Shown here piece after piece: positions 22,105-32,900 of a stretch of DNA of 64,000 bases (position 1 is the first letter of the stretch; each line of letters starts with the position of its first letter). Made by a program: the position numbers and the translations under genes. Source of the stretch: Alloascoidea africana (Eukaryota > Ascomycota > Alloascoideomycetes > Alloascoideales > Alloascoideaceae); contig JAKTTT010000084.1 of the NCBI GenBank assembly GCA_030581615.1, positions 1 through 64,000 on the forward strand, in the 5' to 3' direction. Under the pieces are notes generated by a model. That model was not told the DNA's origin and did not search any database. It worked only from the letters and a program-made list of their open reading frames with translations.

Positions 22105-23277
22105 TTATGTTTGAAACGTAATTTTAGGGTGGTAATAAACAGGACAGTTCCAATATGACCGATGGATGGTTTTGCACTCCTCTAGCTCCTTCATCGACTT
22201 CACTTTCTTCGCCTTGTATTCCACTTGCAACCCGTACGTGGCCAAGTCAATTTCAACCACATGGCGGTAGATATCGTAACAGATCTGTCGGTCTGCGCCG
22301 AGGCCGTTAAAAAATGAAAACACCCCGTCAGGCTTCAACAGCCCAACAACGAGGTCAAATAGGTCGATCATATCTTTCTGGTACGTCTCTGAGAATGTGT
22401 CATAATAAATGCCATCAAAGTATACTCCTTCGTTCAACAGCCTTGGCAAAGTGTCCTGCCATCTTCCAGAGAGTACCTTCACGTTCGGTTTCTCAAGCCA
22501 TCCCCTGTTTGACATTTCCTGAAGAACATCGGGATGTGCCTCGCAGATGTAGTGCTTCGATGGGTTTAATTCCTGAATAAAAGTGTCAATGATTCCCATC
22601 CCAAACCCAATATTAAGAACCAATCGAGGTTCCGTCTCATTGTGTGTCCTTGTGTATGAGGTGATTATCTGTGCAGCTTCTTTCATGATTTCTGTTTCCC
22701 AGTCCATCATGACTCCATCCTTTCGGTCCTTCACCACTAGCGTGTGTGGCGTGTATTCTAAAGACGTTTGAAGAAATGTGGCCTGGTCTGTGGGGTCTTG
22801 CACGGTCTCTTCCTGCGTTGCCTCAGAATCGGAGTCATCTTGCTGCTGTAAACGTCTCAGAAAAACCTCAGACCTAACTCCTGCCGCCACGAACTTGTTG
22901 TAAATATCCTCCGGCAAGTTTCTTGTAAGAGCAATGCAGCCAGGAGTATCTCCGTTCTTGTCAAGAATATTCCAGCCTGCCCCGTACAAAAACAAGAGGT
23001 CAATCATCTCCTCTACTACTTTTTTCTCCTCGTCTGTTATGTCAACAGGAAAAGACTGGACAATGAGATGCAATGGTGTAGTTCCTGTTTCTGCGTCGTC
23101 ATCGTTCTCCACAGCTTCACTTTCCAATTCCTTCTCTCTGCTCTCCAGCTTGATAACTTCCTCTGTTGTGACCGTTGCAGGAATCCCCAGAGATAGCTGC
23201 TCCTTAATCAAAGGCACATAATACTCACGCGATACTGGACGTTTTTTTAAACGACAGGCTTCAAGTAACTCCGCCAT
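22105..23277 (-). CDS. RMT2: Protein arginine N-methyltransferase 2 (RMT2)
   Basis: Rmt2 methylates the delta nitrogen of an arginine in ribosomal protein Rpl12 using S-adenosylmethionine. The 390-residue product has the family layout: an N-terminal ankyrin-like part (TTPLHLIVQ near 66, LLFLYGAGWNILDKNGDTP near 94-112), an acidic linker, then the methyltransferase fold with VLNIGFGMGIID (residues 220-231) as the AdoMet-binding motif, ICEAHPDVL, FDGIYYDTFSE and FSFFNGLGADR. Length is close to the S. cerevisiae protein (about 412). No intron is seen. Convergent with RDH54. Confidence 0.95.
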   Translation of the reverse strand: MAELLEACRLKKRPVSREYYVPLIKEQLSLGIPATVTTEEVIKLESREKELESEAVENDDDAETGTTPLHLIVQSFPVDITDEEKKVVEEMIDLLFLYGAGWNILDKNGDTPGCIALTRNLPEDIYNKFVAAGVRSEVFLRRLQQQDDSDSEATQEETVQDPTDQATFLQTSLEYTPHTLVVKDRKDGVMMDWETEIMKEAAQIITSYTRTHNETEPRLVLNIGFGMGIIDTFIQELNPSKHYICEAHPDVLQEMSNRGWLEKPNVKVLSGRWQDTLPRLLNEGVYFDGIYYDTFSETYQKDMIDLFDLVVGLLKPDGVFSFFNGLGADRQICYDIYRHVVEIDLATYGLQVEYKAKKVKSMKELEECKTIHRSYWNCPVYYHPKITFQT

Positions 23278-23521
23278 CTCCTATGTCATCTAGGACAGAT
23301 TCGCCAGGAAATTTTCACCATCTAAATAGGTGTGTGGGTGTTGGCGATGCCAACGGTTATGAAACCTTAATGCACTGGGTGTTTTCAAATTTTAAAGTCA
23401 CAATTATACTACTAGTTTAAAAAAATCATATACAGTACTGTTACAGAGGAACAAACAACAAATGTCTAAAAGCGTAACTGCTCAGGTTTGTTGCCAAAAA
23501 TTGAGGAAATCGCAGGAGGCA

Positions 23522-24964
23522 TTATAACAGTAAAAGGCTTAAAAATATGCAAGTTGTGAGATATCCAAAACCAGAAATCTTACCAACAGATACAGCACCA
23601 TTCGACGAGTCTGATGAAGGGGAGGAAGTAGAGTCGTTCTGAGAGAAATTACCGTCGTCTGTGGTCTGGGCACTGGTGGTAGTGGCTGTACTTGATGATT
23701 GTTCCGATTCAGATGTGGTTACAGCAGATGATGATGTTGCAGGTGATGAGCTTGTGCGTTTACTTTTCGAGGAAGAAGAGGAAGATGATGGGCTTGATGA
23801 TGGAGATTTCGAACTGGAGCTTGCGCTTGCGCTTGCGCGGGAACTCGAGCTAGATTTGGCGCTTGAACTGGATCTCGAGCTTGAGCTTGAGCTAGATCTG
23901 GAGCTGGATTTTGCTGATGAGCTTGAGCTGGATTTCTTTCCCTTGTCTGGGTTGTTTCCAGTGGCCTCATCAGAACCCAAAATTGTGTCGTCGTCAGTAA
24001 TTTCAATGCTGCTCTCTACAGCCTTGGTGTCTTTGAAAACGTAGGCCTTTGATCCAGACGCTTTGGCATTCTTAGGTGGATCGTAGCACTCAACGTCAAC
24101 CTCATCCAAAACGGCATAGTAGTAGCCAGTCTTTGTGATGTCGTCAGAGTCCCAGTCAATCTCACCGCCTGCCCAATCGATGGTACCTTGTGCGAGGGTG
24201 ACATTGCCTGCGGGCCAAATGGAAAACTGAACACGAGATGGAGTTTGTGGATACTTGTAAATCTTCAACTGGTCATCCCAAGTGTCCGCTTTCTTCAAAA
24301 CCCTGCTGACCTTTCCATCCACACTCCATGTCGTCTCATCCTCCTTCCAATCTAACTCGTACGTGTGATAGTTTTCATATGTGTCAGAGAGATCAGTAAG
24401 ATTTACACTGTTGTGATAGTCGAGAAGGCCCTGCCAATAGTAGTTTGTCTGTGCTGTGTTCAGGTCGGCTCCAACGAATTCATAATCGAACTCGTCCTGA
24501 ACGTTCGAAAAGAGAATAAAAGCGGTGACAACGCCTTTCAGATGAGATGTTCGCAGTTTAGCAGATACCTTTCCGTACCACACATAATCTGTAGAAGAGA
24601 TAACTGTGCCACCAGAGTTTTTAGGCATCTGCAACAGCAGCCCATCTTTATAGTCGTCCACAAATCCAGTGTACATCCAACTGTTTTTGTCCGAGTCCCC
24701 CAAAAAGTCTGTGTTCAAAATTACAGCGTCTTTGCTGAACTTTGTCTTTTTCGATTTGCACACTGGCATAGGCATACAGGAGTTCCAGTCGTAAGAGCTT
24801 CTAGGGTCGCATCCTCCAAGGCAGTATATGCCTGTTCCACATTCTCCAAATTGAGAGCAACAAGGCTTATCCTCGGGGCATTGAGAGGTGGTATTGCAAA
24901 ATATTGCAAAAGCGGTGGACGAGCCCAGAATGAAAGATGTCACAAGAGTGTTAAGCAGCTGCAT
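23522..24964 (-). CDS. UTR2: CRH-family chitin-glucan transglycosylase, UTR2 type, GPI-anchored
   Basis: Crh enzymes cross-link chitin to beta-glucan in the cell wall. The 480-residue precursor has a signal peptide (residues 1-20), a chitin-binding CBM18 module (C23 to C52, eight cysteines with PCCSQFGECG), and a GH16 domain with the catalytic signature QDEFDYEFVG (E158, D160, E162). These are followed by YHTYELDWKEDETTWSVDG and QFSIWPAGN. A long Ser-rich stalk (~345-450) leads to a hydrophobic GPI-signal end (LTTCIFLSLLLL). The chitin-binding module points to the Utr2/Crh2 branch rather than Crh1. The Ser-rich region gives long spurious Asp/Glu-rich frames on the opposite strand. Confidence 0.93.
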   Translation of the reverse strand: MQLLNTLVTSFILGSSTAFAIFCNTTSQCPEDKPCCSQFGECGTGIYCLGGCDPRSSYDWNSCMPMPVCKSKKTKFSKDAVILNTDFLGDSDKNSWMYTGFVDDYKDGLLLQMPKNSGGTVISSTDYVWYGKVSAKLRTSHLKGVVTAFILFSNVQDEFDYEFVGADLNTAQTNYYWQGLLDYHNSVNLTDLSDTYENYHTYELDWKEDETTWSVDGKVSRVLKKADTWDDQLKIYKYPQTPSRVQFSIWPAGNVTLAQGTIDWAGGEIDWDSDDITKTGYYYAVLDEVDVECYDPPKNAKASGSKAYVFKDTKAVESSIEITDDDTILGSDEATGNNPDKGKKSSSSSSAKSSSRSSSSSSSRSSSSAKSSSSSRASASASSSSKSPSSSPSSSSSSSKSKRTSSSPATSSSAVTTSESEQSSSTATTTSAQTTDDGNFSQNDSTSSPSSDSSNGAVSVGKISGFGYLTTCIFLSLLLL

Positions 24965-27900
24965 CCCACTAGCGGTTTTTAGTATTTGTTAAGCGAGTGT
25001 AAAAGAGAGGACAAAAGTCAGAAGAAGGGGAGAGGAGAAACAAAATAGAGGGCGGCCTTTAAGTATGAAAGTCAGAAAAAAAATGAATGGGGATCGTGTC
25101 GTATGTTCGTCTGGGTTTCTCGTATCTGCTAAATGTAGTGGGCTACGTAAGAGGGCAGCAGGACATGTCAAAAAATACTGGACGCTAGCTTGTCTTAAAA
25201 CTCTTTTTATGTTTTAGTTTGGGACAAACCAGGATGTCCGGAAAGGTTTAATCTCCACAGACGCCTAGGTTGAAGGGCGCCTACAATGATGATTTGGCAC
25301 CATTGTTTGAGAGAAATAATCAAAAACACATTTCTGTCAATCTTGGGTTTCTATTTGTCATGCACCAATGCTGAGAGAGTCGCGACTATGACTTGTGATG
25401 GAATGATATGCTTTTCACCGTCAGCCGTGCTTGGCACAAGCCCCCAACCTTCCTTCACTTTCTACAAGAAATCCGAAATAAACTTTAACAGGGTTAAGTG
25501 TGCGGTCTACCATTGGAGCATCATGAGAGTCGCCGGAACTCTGGACTTTTCACAAAGCGAAATGGGGAAATCTTTAGAATCCTTATCAATCTAACATTAG
25601 AAAAAATGTCACATTGCCTTTTGTATAGAGCCTGTTTACGTCATAAGCTAAACAACGAAACTTTGGTTTTCAACACGAGCTAACGTGATACATTATTATG
25701 CGCTGGTGTTTCTCCCATTTGGACAAGAGCTGAGTATTCCATTCTTTTTTTTATTTTCTCTTCCATACTTGAAGCCTGTCACACTTCCAAAGCATCCCTA
25801 TCGTTTCGAGAAGTCAGGATTTTTACCTAAAAGAGAGTATGCTACATTTTTTTTATGTGGAACCTTGGGGTTTAGGCTCAACCTTGTTCCCCCACATCCT
25901 CAAGAGTTTATTGTAGACAAGTATCCTTTCAAAGATATTTTTGACTTTCTTCGGTTCTATTTATAGTGATTCGATGAACAGGGTCTCAGAATTATGATGT
26001 GCAAAAAAGAAAACTGATAGTGATTTTAGAGAATAGTTAGATACCTTTTGCTTTTTGTTCGGAATTTTGCGATTGGCATTCTACATTTTACCACTGAAGA
26101 GAGTGTTGCAGCATCAGGTAGCGTCTAGAAAAATATATCCACTGTGACCTTCTTTGTTCTTTGCCCAAAAGGTAAACAAATTCATCTGATAGTTGCTTTA
26201 TCCTACCTTTAATTAGAGCGGTTTAAGTGCTGGATTGATGAACTGGCAGTGTCATTGTCTATGATAGGCGGTAAAGCTCCACCCAATCCCCCATGGGATC
26301 AATGCGCATCTGCACATCTGTTTTATTTCCCGAACGGGGATTTTCAAGATCTATTGTGTCACATTTGTCCTAAAAAGAAAACCCTGGATTTAAAAGTTGT
26401 TACCAGAGAGGCATTCCTCTGTTGCTGTACCTTTCAAAAAGCCTTGTGCTATTTACATGGCTTGTTAATGCATCTTTTCTTAACCCCAACACTCATTATT
26501 TCGGCATTTGGTTATTTTCTGGGGCCCTCACTACTTTCCGATTTGCATGTAATTCTTAGGGAGGCGGATTTTTTCTTGAAACAAAGAGTTTCAAGTCTAC
26601 TAAGGCTCTTATTGTTCTCTTGAAGGCTTTGCAGGCAAACAATTAATTGGTTCACCAAATCTTTGCGTAGAACACCCAATCTTCAAGGTTTGACAGTACC
26701 AATGTCTCCTCAAGTTGACTCTTTTTAACTCTGTTGTCAATATTTTGGAACTGTTTCTTTTCTCATTGTCAGTGCTATTCTGACTTCAAATCTATAACCT
26801 GTATTTGTCAAAAGCTCAACTATGCTGTGAAAATGAAATAGTGAGCGCCAGTCAAATGATATTGTAAAGCTAATAATTACAAGGGATTTTCTAGCAATCA
26901 ATAATGATTGATTTCCAAGAGTAAATAGCAAACTTTCAAATGTCCCTATGCATGTCGTTGGACAGTACCGTGTAAGGGAGCGCGTCGTGCATTCTTGAAA
27001 TTTTCTATCAACCAAACTTTTGACAACAGTCTCTTTAATGTCAAAATTAAACCCCTAAACCAAGATTGCCATCTTTTATCTCTGAATTTTTACTCGAAAG
27101 AGGCTTTACACGATAATTGGTCAAGTCGGCACGTATCTAGAGACGAGAATCTAAATATGACATGCTACAATATGTTTCTGAAATCAACAAGGTTTTTAGT
27201 TTTTTGATTCTGAATAAGCGACAGCTTTTATATCTATTGCCAAGGTCTTACCTTAACATCCGACTAAGTTTCGAGAGACATGATAAATGTAGCGTACTTG
27301 GCATATGAATTTTGAGATACAAAGTGGAACAAGAATTAATTCATGAGAGTTTATTTTGGATATCACTGCCATAGAAAGAAGTTAAAAAGAGGAGTTTTTA
27401 TTAAGTATACTCTAAACTTTGACAATGGCTCTGGACGTTTTCTTGATCACTGTTCACCAAATCCTAATCGCTGAGTGAATACACGACTAGAAACAAGAGA
27501 CAACCCAAAAAATGGTAGGTCTATTGGTCTACGTACTTTCTTGCAAGAGTATCTCATAGCACAGACCTAAACAATACAGTCTCGCTTGAGTCAATTTCTT
27601 TTATCAGCCATTCTCTCTTTAAAAAAAGGCAATTGCCCTTCTAGTGGACCTTACAATGCCTTGATGATATTTTTAATAAGACCTAAATGCTCTTGTGTCT
27701 TGGTTAGAGATTTTCAAGAAACATGCATTGGTGTAGAGCCTCTCCAGGGAATAGTTATTTTGCTTTGATACTGTTATTCAATCATCCTTCCCGGTACTGT
27801 TGATGTTAAAAGTTCTCGTGTCTTCGACTAGTAGTCTTGTAAAGAATCGTTTTTAGAGGTTTGGGTCACTAGGAAGCTGAAATTATAGGAGCATTAGCTA

Positions 27901-28979
27901 AGCATCAAAGAATAAAGAAATAATGGTATTTTTTAGACTATCATTTGGAGAAATTGGTTGAACGAAACAATAGCATAAACTTTGGAATTCAGACAAGGCC
28001 TGAGAATCTCTAGAAACTCAAAACAGAACAGAACAATTTCCAAAGAATGAGTCAGTCTTTTAAATGCCACTTCTTGTGTAGATTTGGGCGATCATAGAAC
28101 CGTTTGTTTTACTTTTATTACGGCGCTTAGGGTACGGCAAGAATACTACAAGGAAATCTGCCAATCACACGCCCAGTAGTATGACTTTCATCTTGAGTAC
28201 TGCCTGTTAAATTAAATCATTCTCCATGTTTCCTTTTTATTTAGTCTAGTGATCTCTCCCCCACGCTGGTTAGGTTTAGCTGAAATGCGTGCCCTGACCA
28301 ACGCTTGTCAAGCCCAAGGCATGTTAGATTATTATGACTATAAGGCAGAAGGTTACTGAAAAAGACAGCGTTTTTCAGTGTTCACTTACCTCATTATTAA
28401 TAGTGTACTCAGAATTCCCCATGTAATGCGTTATAAAGCTTCTAATTGGGCTACCTACCATGAAACTCAACAGGAAAACGCAACGCGTTAGATCACGTCA
28501 CGGAAGATCACTAACATACCCCTTTTGGAATTAGGATTAATTACGTGAAAGTGTGCCGGAATAACACCTGTAGCTTACAAGCACGGCTAACAGCTGCCAT
28601 TTTCTAGCCTTAAAAGTACAAAGAACTTGACTAAGGATTACCTGTTTAATTTGGAACTGATTTTACACTGTACTTCTAACCCAAGCCAGGAAAAAAATAA
28701 GCCGGCAAAACTCCCTGTTTATGTTTCCAGAGCGGTCCATCCAGATGTATATTATCATATTGGTGCATCCCCACCTCCAAAAATTATCCGAAAATGTGGA
28801 GTTTCCCTAACCTTTCCAAACAAGTCCGCTAGTCACTAAGCAATGTTCCAAATAATTAATGGGCAGGGCCCATCCTCTAAAGCGAGAAAATTATCATTGG
28901 GCTATACTATAAGTAGGGCCGGTTTTATACAACTTTTGAAAGCTTTAGTATTTCCCTAAAGCTCTTTTCACCTCTTCAA
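24965..28979. other. 4-kb gene-poor interval, with MFS promoter at its right end
   Basis: Open frames up to ~124 codons (26249-26623 plus) have no recognisable motifs, and I see no transposon ends. The right 70 bases include TATAAGTAG (28908-28916), a plausible TATA element for the sugar porter starting at 28980. Confidence 0.5.
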
Positions 28980-30695
28980 ATGCCAGGTAGAGACGAGCAA
29001 ACACAGGATGCTTCCAAGCCCGCAAACCTTGAAGATGCAAAACAGTCCTTTTCATCTTTGAACCAAATTGAGAATGATAGTGGCGAAGAAGATATCAAAG
29101 CGCGGTTAAAAGAAGAAGCAGAACGGCAGAATTTGGATCTCAACTCAATTTTTGAAGACTATGAACGTCAATTGCAAGAAGAAAAAGAAGCTAGAAAATC
29201 TTCTATTTTCAGGTTCCCTGAGGTCCAATTCAAGACAGAAAAGCAAGCGGCGTTTGTGCTAGCGCTTTTTTCCTGTATTGGAGGAATGCTTTCAGGAATC
29301 GATCAATCTGCAATCAGTGGTGCTAACCTATTCATGCCAAAAGAACTGGGGTTGAACGATAATCAATCATCTTTTGTGAATTCGGCAATGCCTTTGGGTG
29401 CAGTTTTCGGATGTGTCCTCTTGTCTCCTTTGAATGAATACCTGGGGCGTAAATGGGCTATCCTGATCTCCTGTTTCTTAAACATTCTTGGAGGAGCTCT
29501 TGAAGCTGGGTCTATCAACTACGGCATGATGGTCGTCAGTAGATTAATATTAGGGTGTGGTCTAGGTCTTGAAGGCGGTACTGTTCCGGTTTATGTTGCT
29601 GAGAGCGTTTCTTCCAAAGTCCGAGGCAGGATCATCTCTCTATACCAGTTCAACATTGCTCTTGGAGAGGTCTTTGGCTATGTCATTGCCGCTATCTTTG
29701 TAGGTGTGAAGGGGAATTGGCGGTTTATGCTTGGGTCAACAGTCGTATTCTCGACAATTCTGTTTGTTGCGCGGCTCGTGCTGCCAGAGAGCCCTCGATG
29801 GCTGATCCACAAAGGTCGCTATGTGGAGAGCTACGGAATCTGGAAAAATATCAGGGGTTTGAACACTTTGCAAAAACAGCTTGAATTTTTGGAGATGAAA
29901 GCGGCTGCAGAGCTCGAGAATACCGCAGAGTACAAACAGCTCCAAAAATGGGCATGGCTTGATTTCTTCAAAGTAGCCAGGTGTCGTCGGGCTATTGTGT
30001 ACGCCAACATTATGATCTTTCTGGGCCAATTTACAGGTGTCAACGCCATTATGTACTATATGTCTACATTGATGAAGCAGATTGGATTCAGCGATAAAGA
30101 CAGCGTTTTCATGTCCCTTGTTGGTGGTGGATCTTTACTCCTGGGTACTATTCCGGCTATACTGTTTATGGATAGAACTGGAAGGCGGTTTTGGGCAATC
30201 GTAATGCTCCCGGGTTTTTTAGTTGGTCTTATTCTAGTAGGAGTGAGCCATGAAATTGATTTGGAGACTCACATTTCAGCAGCTGAGGGCACTTACATCA
30301 CCGGTTTAATTCTCTACATGGGTTTTTTTGGATCATATGCGTGCCTGACGTGGGTTATTCCATCTGAGGTGTTTCCTACCTATCTTAGAAGTTATGGTAT
30401 GACAACCTGTAGCGGCACACTATTCCTCTGGTCTTTCATCGTCACCTACAACTTTACGAGGATGCAAAACTCAATGACGTACATTGGGCTCAGTATTGGA
30501 TTCTATGGGGGGATTGCAATCGTGGGTGAGGTTTATCAGATCCTCTTTATGCCTGAGACTAAGGGAAAGACACTGGAAGAAATTGATCATGTTATGGAGA
30601 TGAGTACCTCAAGGCTTGTTGCTATGAATATTCGAAACTCGAAGGAAGCAATTAATGACATTTGTCATTGGAGATGGAAGAAATTCTTTCGCTAA
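28980..30695 (+). CDS. MFS sugar/polyol porter
   Basis: A 571-residue transporter of the major facilitator sugar-porter family. A charged, helix-prone cytosolic N-terminus (~95 residues; LKEEAERQNLDLNSIFEDYE) precedes twelve membrane segments. Signatures visible: NEYLGRKWAIL after TM2, GLEGGTVPVYVAE, VRGRIISLYQFNIALGE, LPESPRWLIHKGR, LGQFTGVNAIMYYM, DRTGRRFWAI and MPETKGKTLEEID. The layout matches a group of filamentous-fungal permeases annotated as hexose, inositol or quinate-like transporters, so the substrate is uncertain. It sits in the plasma membrane and is likely a proton symporter or facilitator. No intron is needed. The gene stands alone, 4 kb from its left neighbour. Confidence 0.9.
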   Translation: MPGRDEQTQDASKPANLEDAKQSFSSLNQIENDSGEEDIKARLKEEAERQNLDLNSIFEDYERQLQEEKEARKSSIFRFPEVQFKTEKQAAFVLALFSCIGGMLSGIDQSAISGANLFMPKELGLNDNQSSFVNSAMPLGAVFGCVLLSPLNEYLGRKWAILISCFLNILGGALEAGSINYGMMVVSRLILGCGLGLEGGTVPVYVAESVSSKVRGRIISLYQFNIALGEVFGYVIAAIFVGVKGNWRFMLGSTVVFSTILFVARLVLPESPRWLIHKGRYVESYGIWKNIRGLNTLQKQLEFLEMKAAAELENTAEYKQLQKWAWLDFFKVARCRRAIVYANIMIFLGQFTGVNAIMYYMSTLMKQIGFSDKDSVFMSLVGGGSLLLGTIPAILFMDRTGRRFWAIVMLPGFLVGLILVGVSHEIDLETHISAAEGTYITGLILYMGFFGSYACLTWVIPSEVFPTYLRSYGMTTCSGTLFLWSFIVTYNFTRMQNSMTYIGLSIGFYGGIAIVGEVYQILFMPETKGKTLEEIDHVMEMSTSRLVAMNIRNSKEAINDICHWRWKKFFR

Positions 30696-31133
30696 TTTAA
30701 AAGTGGCTTGTGAAGTACAAAAGTTACAAGGTCCCACAAGATGATTTGGAGTTCTCTTACCTTTGCCGGATGTTCTCAGCTGTTCCCACCGGCCAATTTT
30801 TATGTTAAAAGTATAAATAATAAAGTTTATAAAAACCAATTGACAGTGCTCAGTAAATGGATAAGCAAACTGCCATCACCACAAACTTAAGGTTAGGCTC
30901 TGTTAGCACTTGGGTGTTCTGGCCCAAGCATACCACTAAGACCTACATTCATATGCAAAACAAAAAAGTGTGGTTTTCAACCCTAAGATAATAAACCATC
31001 AAAAGCAACCCCAGGAATATTCATCTTACTAACTCTTAAGCAAAAACATCAAGAGAATAGAGAAAACTGTCATAAAGTACATTATTAATAAAGTAACATA
31101 AGCTATCCAGAAAAGCAGAATAAACAGAATTTG
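30696..31133. other. Intergenic between convergent MFS and PHO89 genes
   Basis: The 3' flanks of the two convergent genes. It is AT-rich and no gene or element is seen. Confidence 0.5.
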
Positions 31134-32900
31134 TTAACCAGACAATTGGTAGACTCCGTCAGCTCGGGGAGCATTTATAATAATCCCCATAAGGATTCCC
31201 GATATTAATCCTGTGCTCGGTAAAGTAAAAATCCATCCCAGGTAACACCAAGCTACCATTCTCCAATTGACTGCCCTAAAGTCTCGGTTACACAGACCAA
31301 CAAACACCACTGATCCAACAATAGACATGGATGTTGAAACAGGTAAGCTTAGTCTAGTAGCCAAGATGGTAGTAATTGCCGCACCAAGCTCCATAGAAAA
31401 GCCTCTCGAAGGTGATTGCAAGGTAAGTCGATTACCCAGATTCCTCATGATATTGTAGCCATAGGTACATAACCCAATAACGAGAGCAGTAGCTGTGTAA
31501 CAAAGAACCCAAAGTGGGACGTCGGACTGTTTTGCAGTTGTGTTTGAGGTCCAAATCAAGTATACTGTAGAAAGAGGGCTACAAGCATTAGAAATATCGT
31601 TCGAGCCATGGGCAAAAGAAGCGGTACAGGCTGTGACTGCCTGTAACAAAGTGTACAAATGCTCAGTCTTGTTGTCATACTTCACTGCCCTGCTATGCAT
31701 ATCTTTGATGTTGCCAACAAGAGGTGAATCTCTGCCTTGCTCGTTTATAACGTCAACAGTGAGGCCATGTGTGAGTATTTTCCAAATCATTAAAGGCCAG
31801 AGCCTAGGAGTAATTAAAGCTTTCTTGTAACTAAATTGTTCGGTAGGCTCCATGTTGTGATAGCCGCACTGTGTAGATCTAACATCGTAATAATCTGGCT
31901 TGTCATATTCCAAATCGGTAGACCCCGAATAGTTGTGCATTCTTGTCGGGCTTTCGCGGATAATCATATCATCCACCCTGACTCCAGCTGCTCCGGCATC
32001 TAGCGCTGCTCGTTGTTCAAGGGCGGTTCTATGACCTTCGTAGTAATCTATAACAATCTGCTTCTTGATACCTTCTGGCATTGGTGGTACTGGACCTCTC
32101 CACCAAAGCAATGGTCCCTGTATTACGTGATATTTTTCCAATGTCCAATCTTCTAGAACCAATCGTCTGTACAAAAACGGGTACCAAAACAAAAAGTAGA
32201 ACATCACTGCTAGAGATGCAACGCCGAAAATGCTTCCTAGAACTTCGCCGGTTGATAGCTTATCAAGGTTTAAATTGGGAGCTCCTTTCCAAACTATGAC
32301 CATAGTCAAAATGCTAAACGTCAAGAAAAAATAAAAAGGAATTGTGTAAAACGCATTCCTTAGAGAGTGCTTTCTCTCCAAGACGCCGTATTTTGTTATC
32401 AAAAACAAGACAGCTGAAAAGCCACCCGAAACAACAGGTGCGATGAACCAGGTAGCAGCAATCTTTGCACATCCGTCCCATCCCCAATGGATTCCTTGCT
32501 TCGCTCCATTAGCAGCAATCCCTGCGCCAATGATCCCTCCGACAATGGAGTGAGTAGTGGAAACCGGTGCTCCTATTTTCGTAGCCACAGTCAGCCAAGT
32601 TGAAGATCCGATGAGAGCACAGGCCATGGCGAGCATGAGAACGGTAGGACGATCTTCATAAAGATCGATGTCGATAATGTTATTTCTGATTGTGTCCGAA
32701 ACTCTTGATCCCGCCAGAACAGCCCCCAGGAACTCGCAAATACCGGCAAGGATCATTGCCTGCCAGTACTTTAAGGCTCTTGATGATACCGAAGTAGCGA
32801 ATGAGTTTGCAACATCGTTTGCGCCAATATTCCAAGCATCCAGGAACGCAAACATCATGGCGATGGCGAATATGTAATCAAACTGGTGAAGCGCGATCAT
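31134..32900 (-). CDS. PHO89: Na+/phosphate symporter PHO89 family, copy A
   Basis: A 588-residue plasma-membrane phosphate transporter of the PHO4/PiT family; Pho89 takes up phosphate with sodium and works best at alkaline pH. The duplicated family signature is present twice: FLDAWNIGANDVANSFATSV near residue 20-40 and FAHGSNDISNACSPL near 440. Other landmarks are KIGAPVSTTHSIVGG, RGFSMELGAAITTILATRLS and SLPVSTSMSIVG. A ~75-residue cytosolic loop in the middle is the only part that differs strongly from copy B. S. cerevisiae Pho89 is 574 residues. It points away from copy B, 3.9 kb off, and converges with the MFS gene. Confidence 0.94.
   Translation of the reverse strand: MIALHQFDYIFAIAMMFAFLDAWNIGANDVANSFATSVSSRALKYWQAMILAGICEFLGAVLAGSRVSDTIRNNIIDIDLYEDRPTVLMLAMACALIGSSTWLTVATKIGAPVSTTHSIVGGIIGAGIAANGAKQGIHWGWDGCAKIAATWFIAPVVSGGFSAVLFLITKYGVLERKHSLRNAFYTIPFYFFLTFSILTMVIVWKGAPNLNLDKLSTGEVLGSIFGVASLAVMFYFLFWYPFLYRRLVLEDWTLEKYHVIQGPLLWWRGPVPPMPEGIKKQIVIDYYEGHRTALEQRAALDAGAAGVRVDDMIIRESPTRMHNYSGSTDLEYDKPDYYDVRSTQCGYHNMEPTEQFSYKKALITPRLWPLMIWKILTHGLTVDVINEQGRDSPLVGNIKDMHSRAVKYDNKTEHLYTLLQAVTACTASFAHGSNDISNACSPLSTVYLIWTSNTTAKQSDVPLWVLCYTATALVIGLCTYGYNIMRNLGNRLTLQSPSRGFSMELGAAITTILATRLSLPVSTSMSIVGSVVFVGLCNRDFRAVNWRMVAWCYLGWIFTLPSTGLISGILMGIIINAPRADGVYQLSG

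Noticed and set aside
23661-24044. Asp/Glu/Leu-rich plus-strand frame
   Set aside because: It is the complement of the Ser-rich stalk of the CRH transglycosylase.
24365-24982. 205-codon plus-strand frame
   Set aside because: Antisense to the conserved GH16 and signal-peptide region; no motif.
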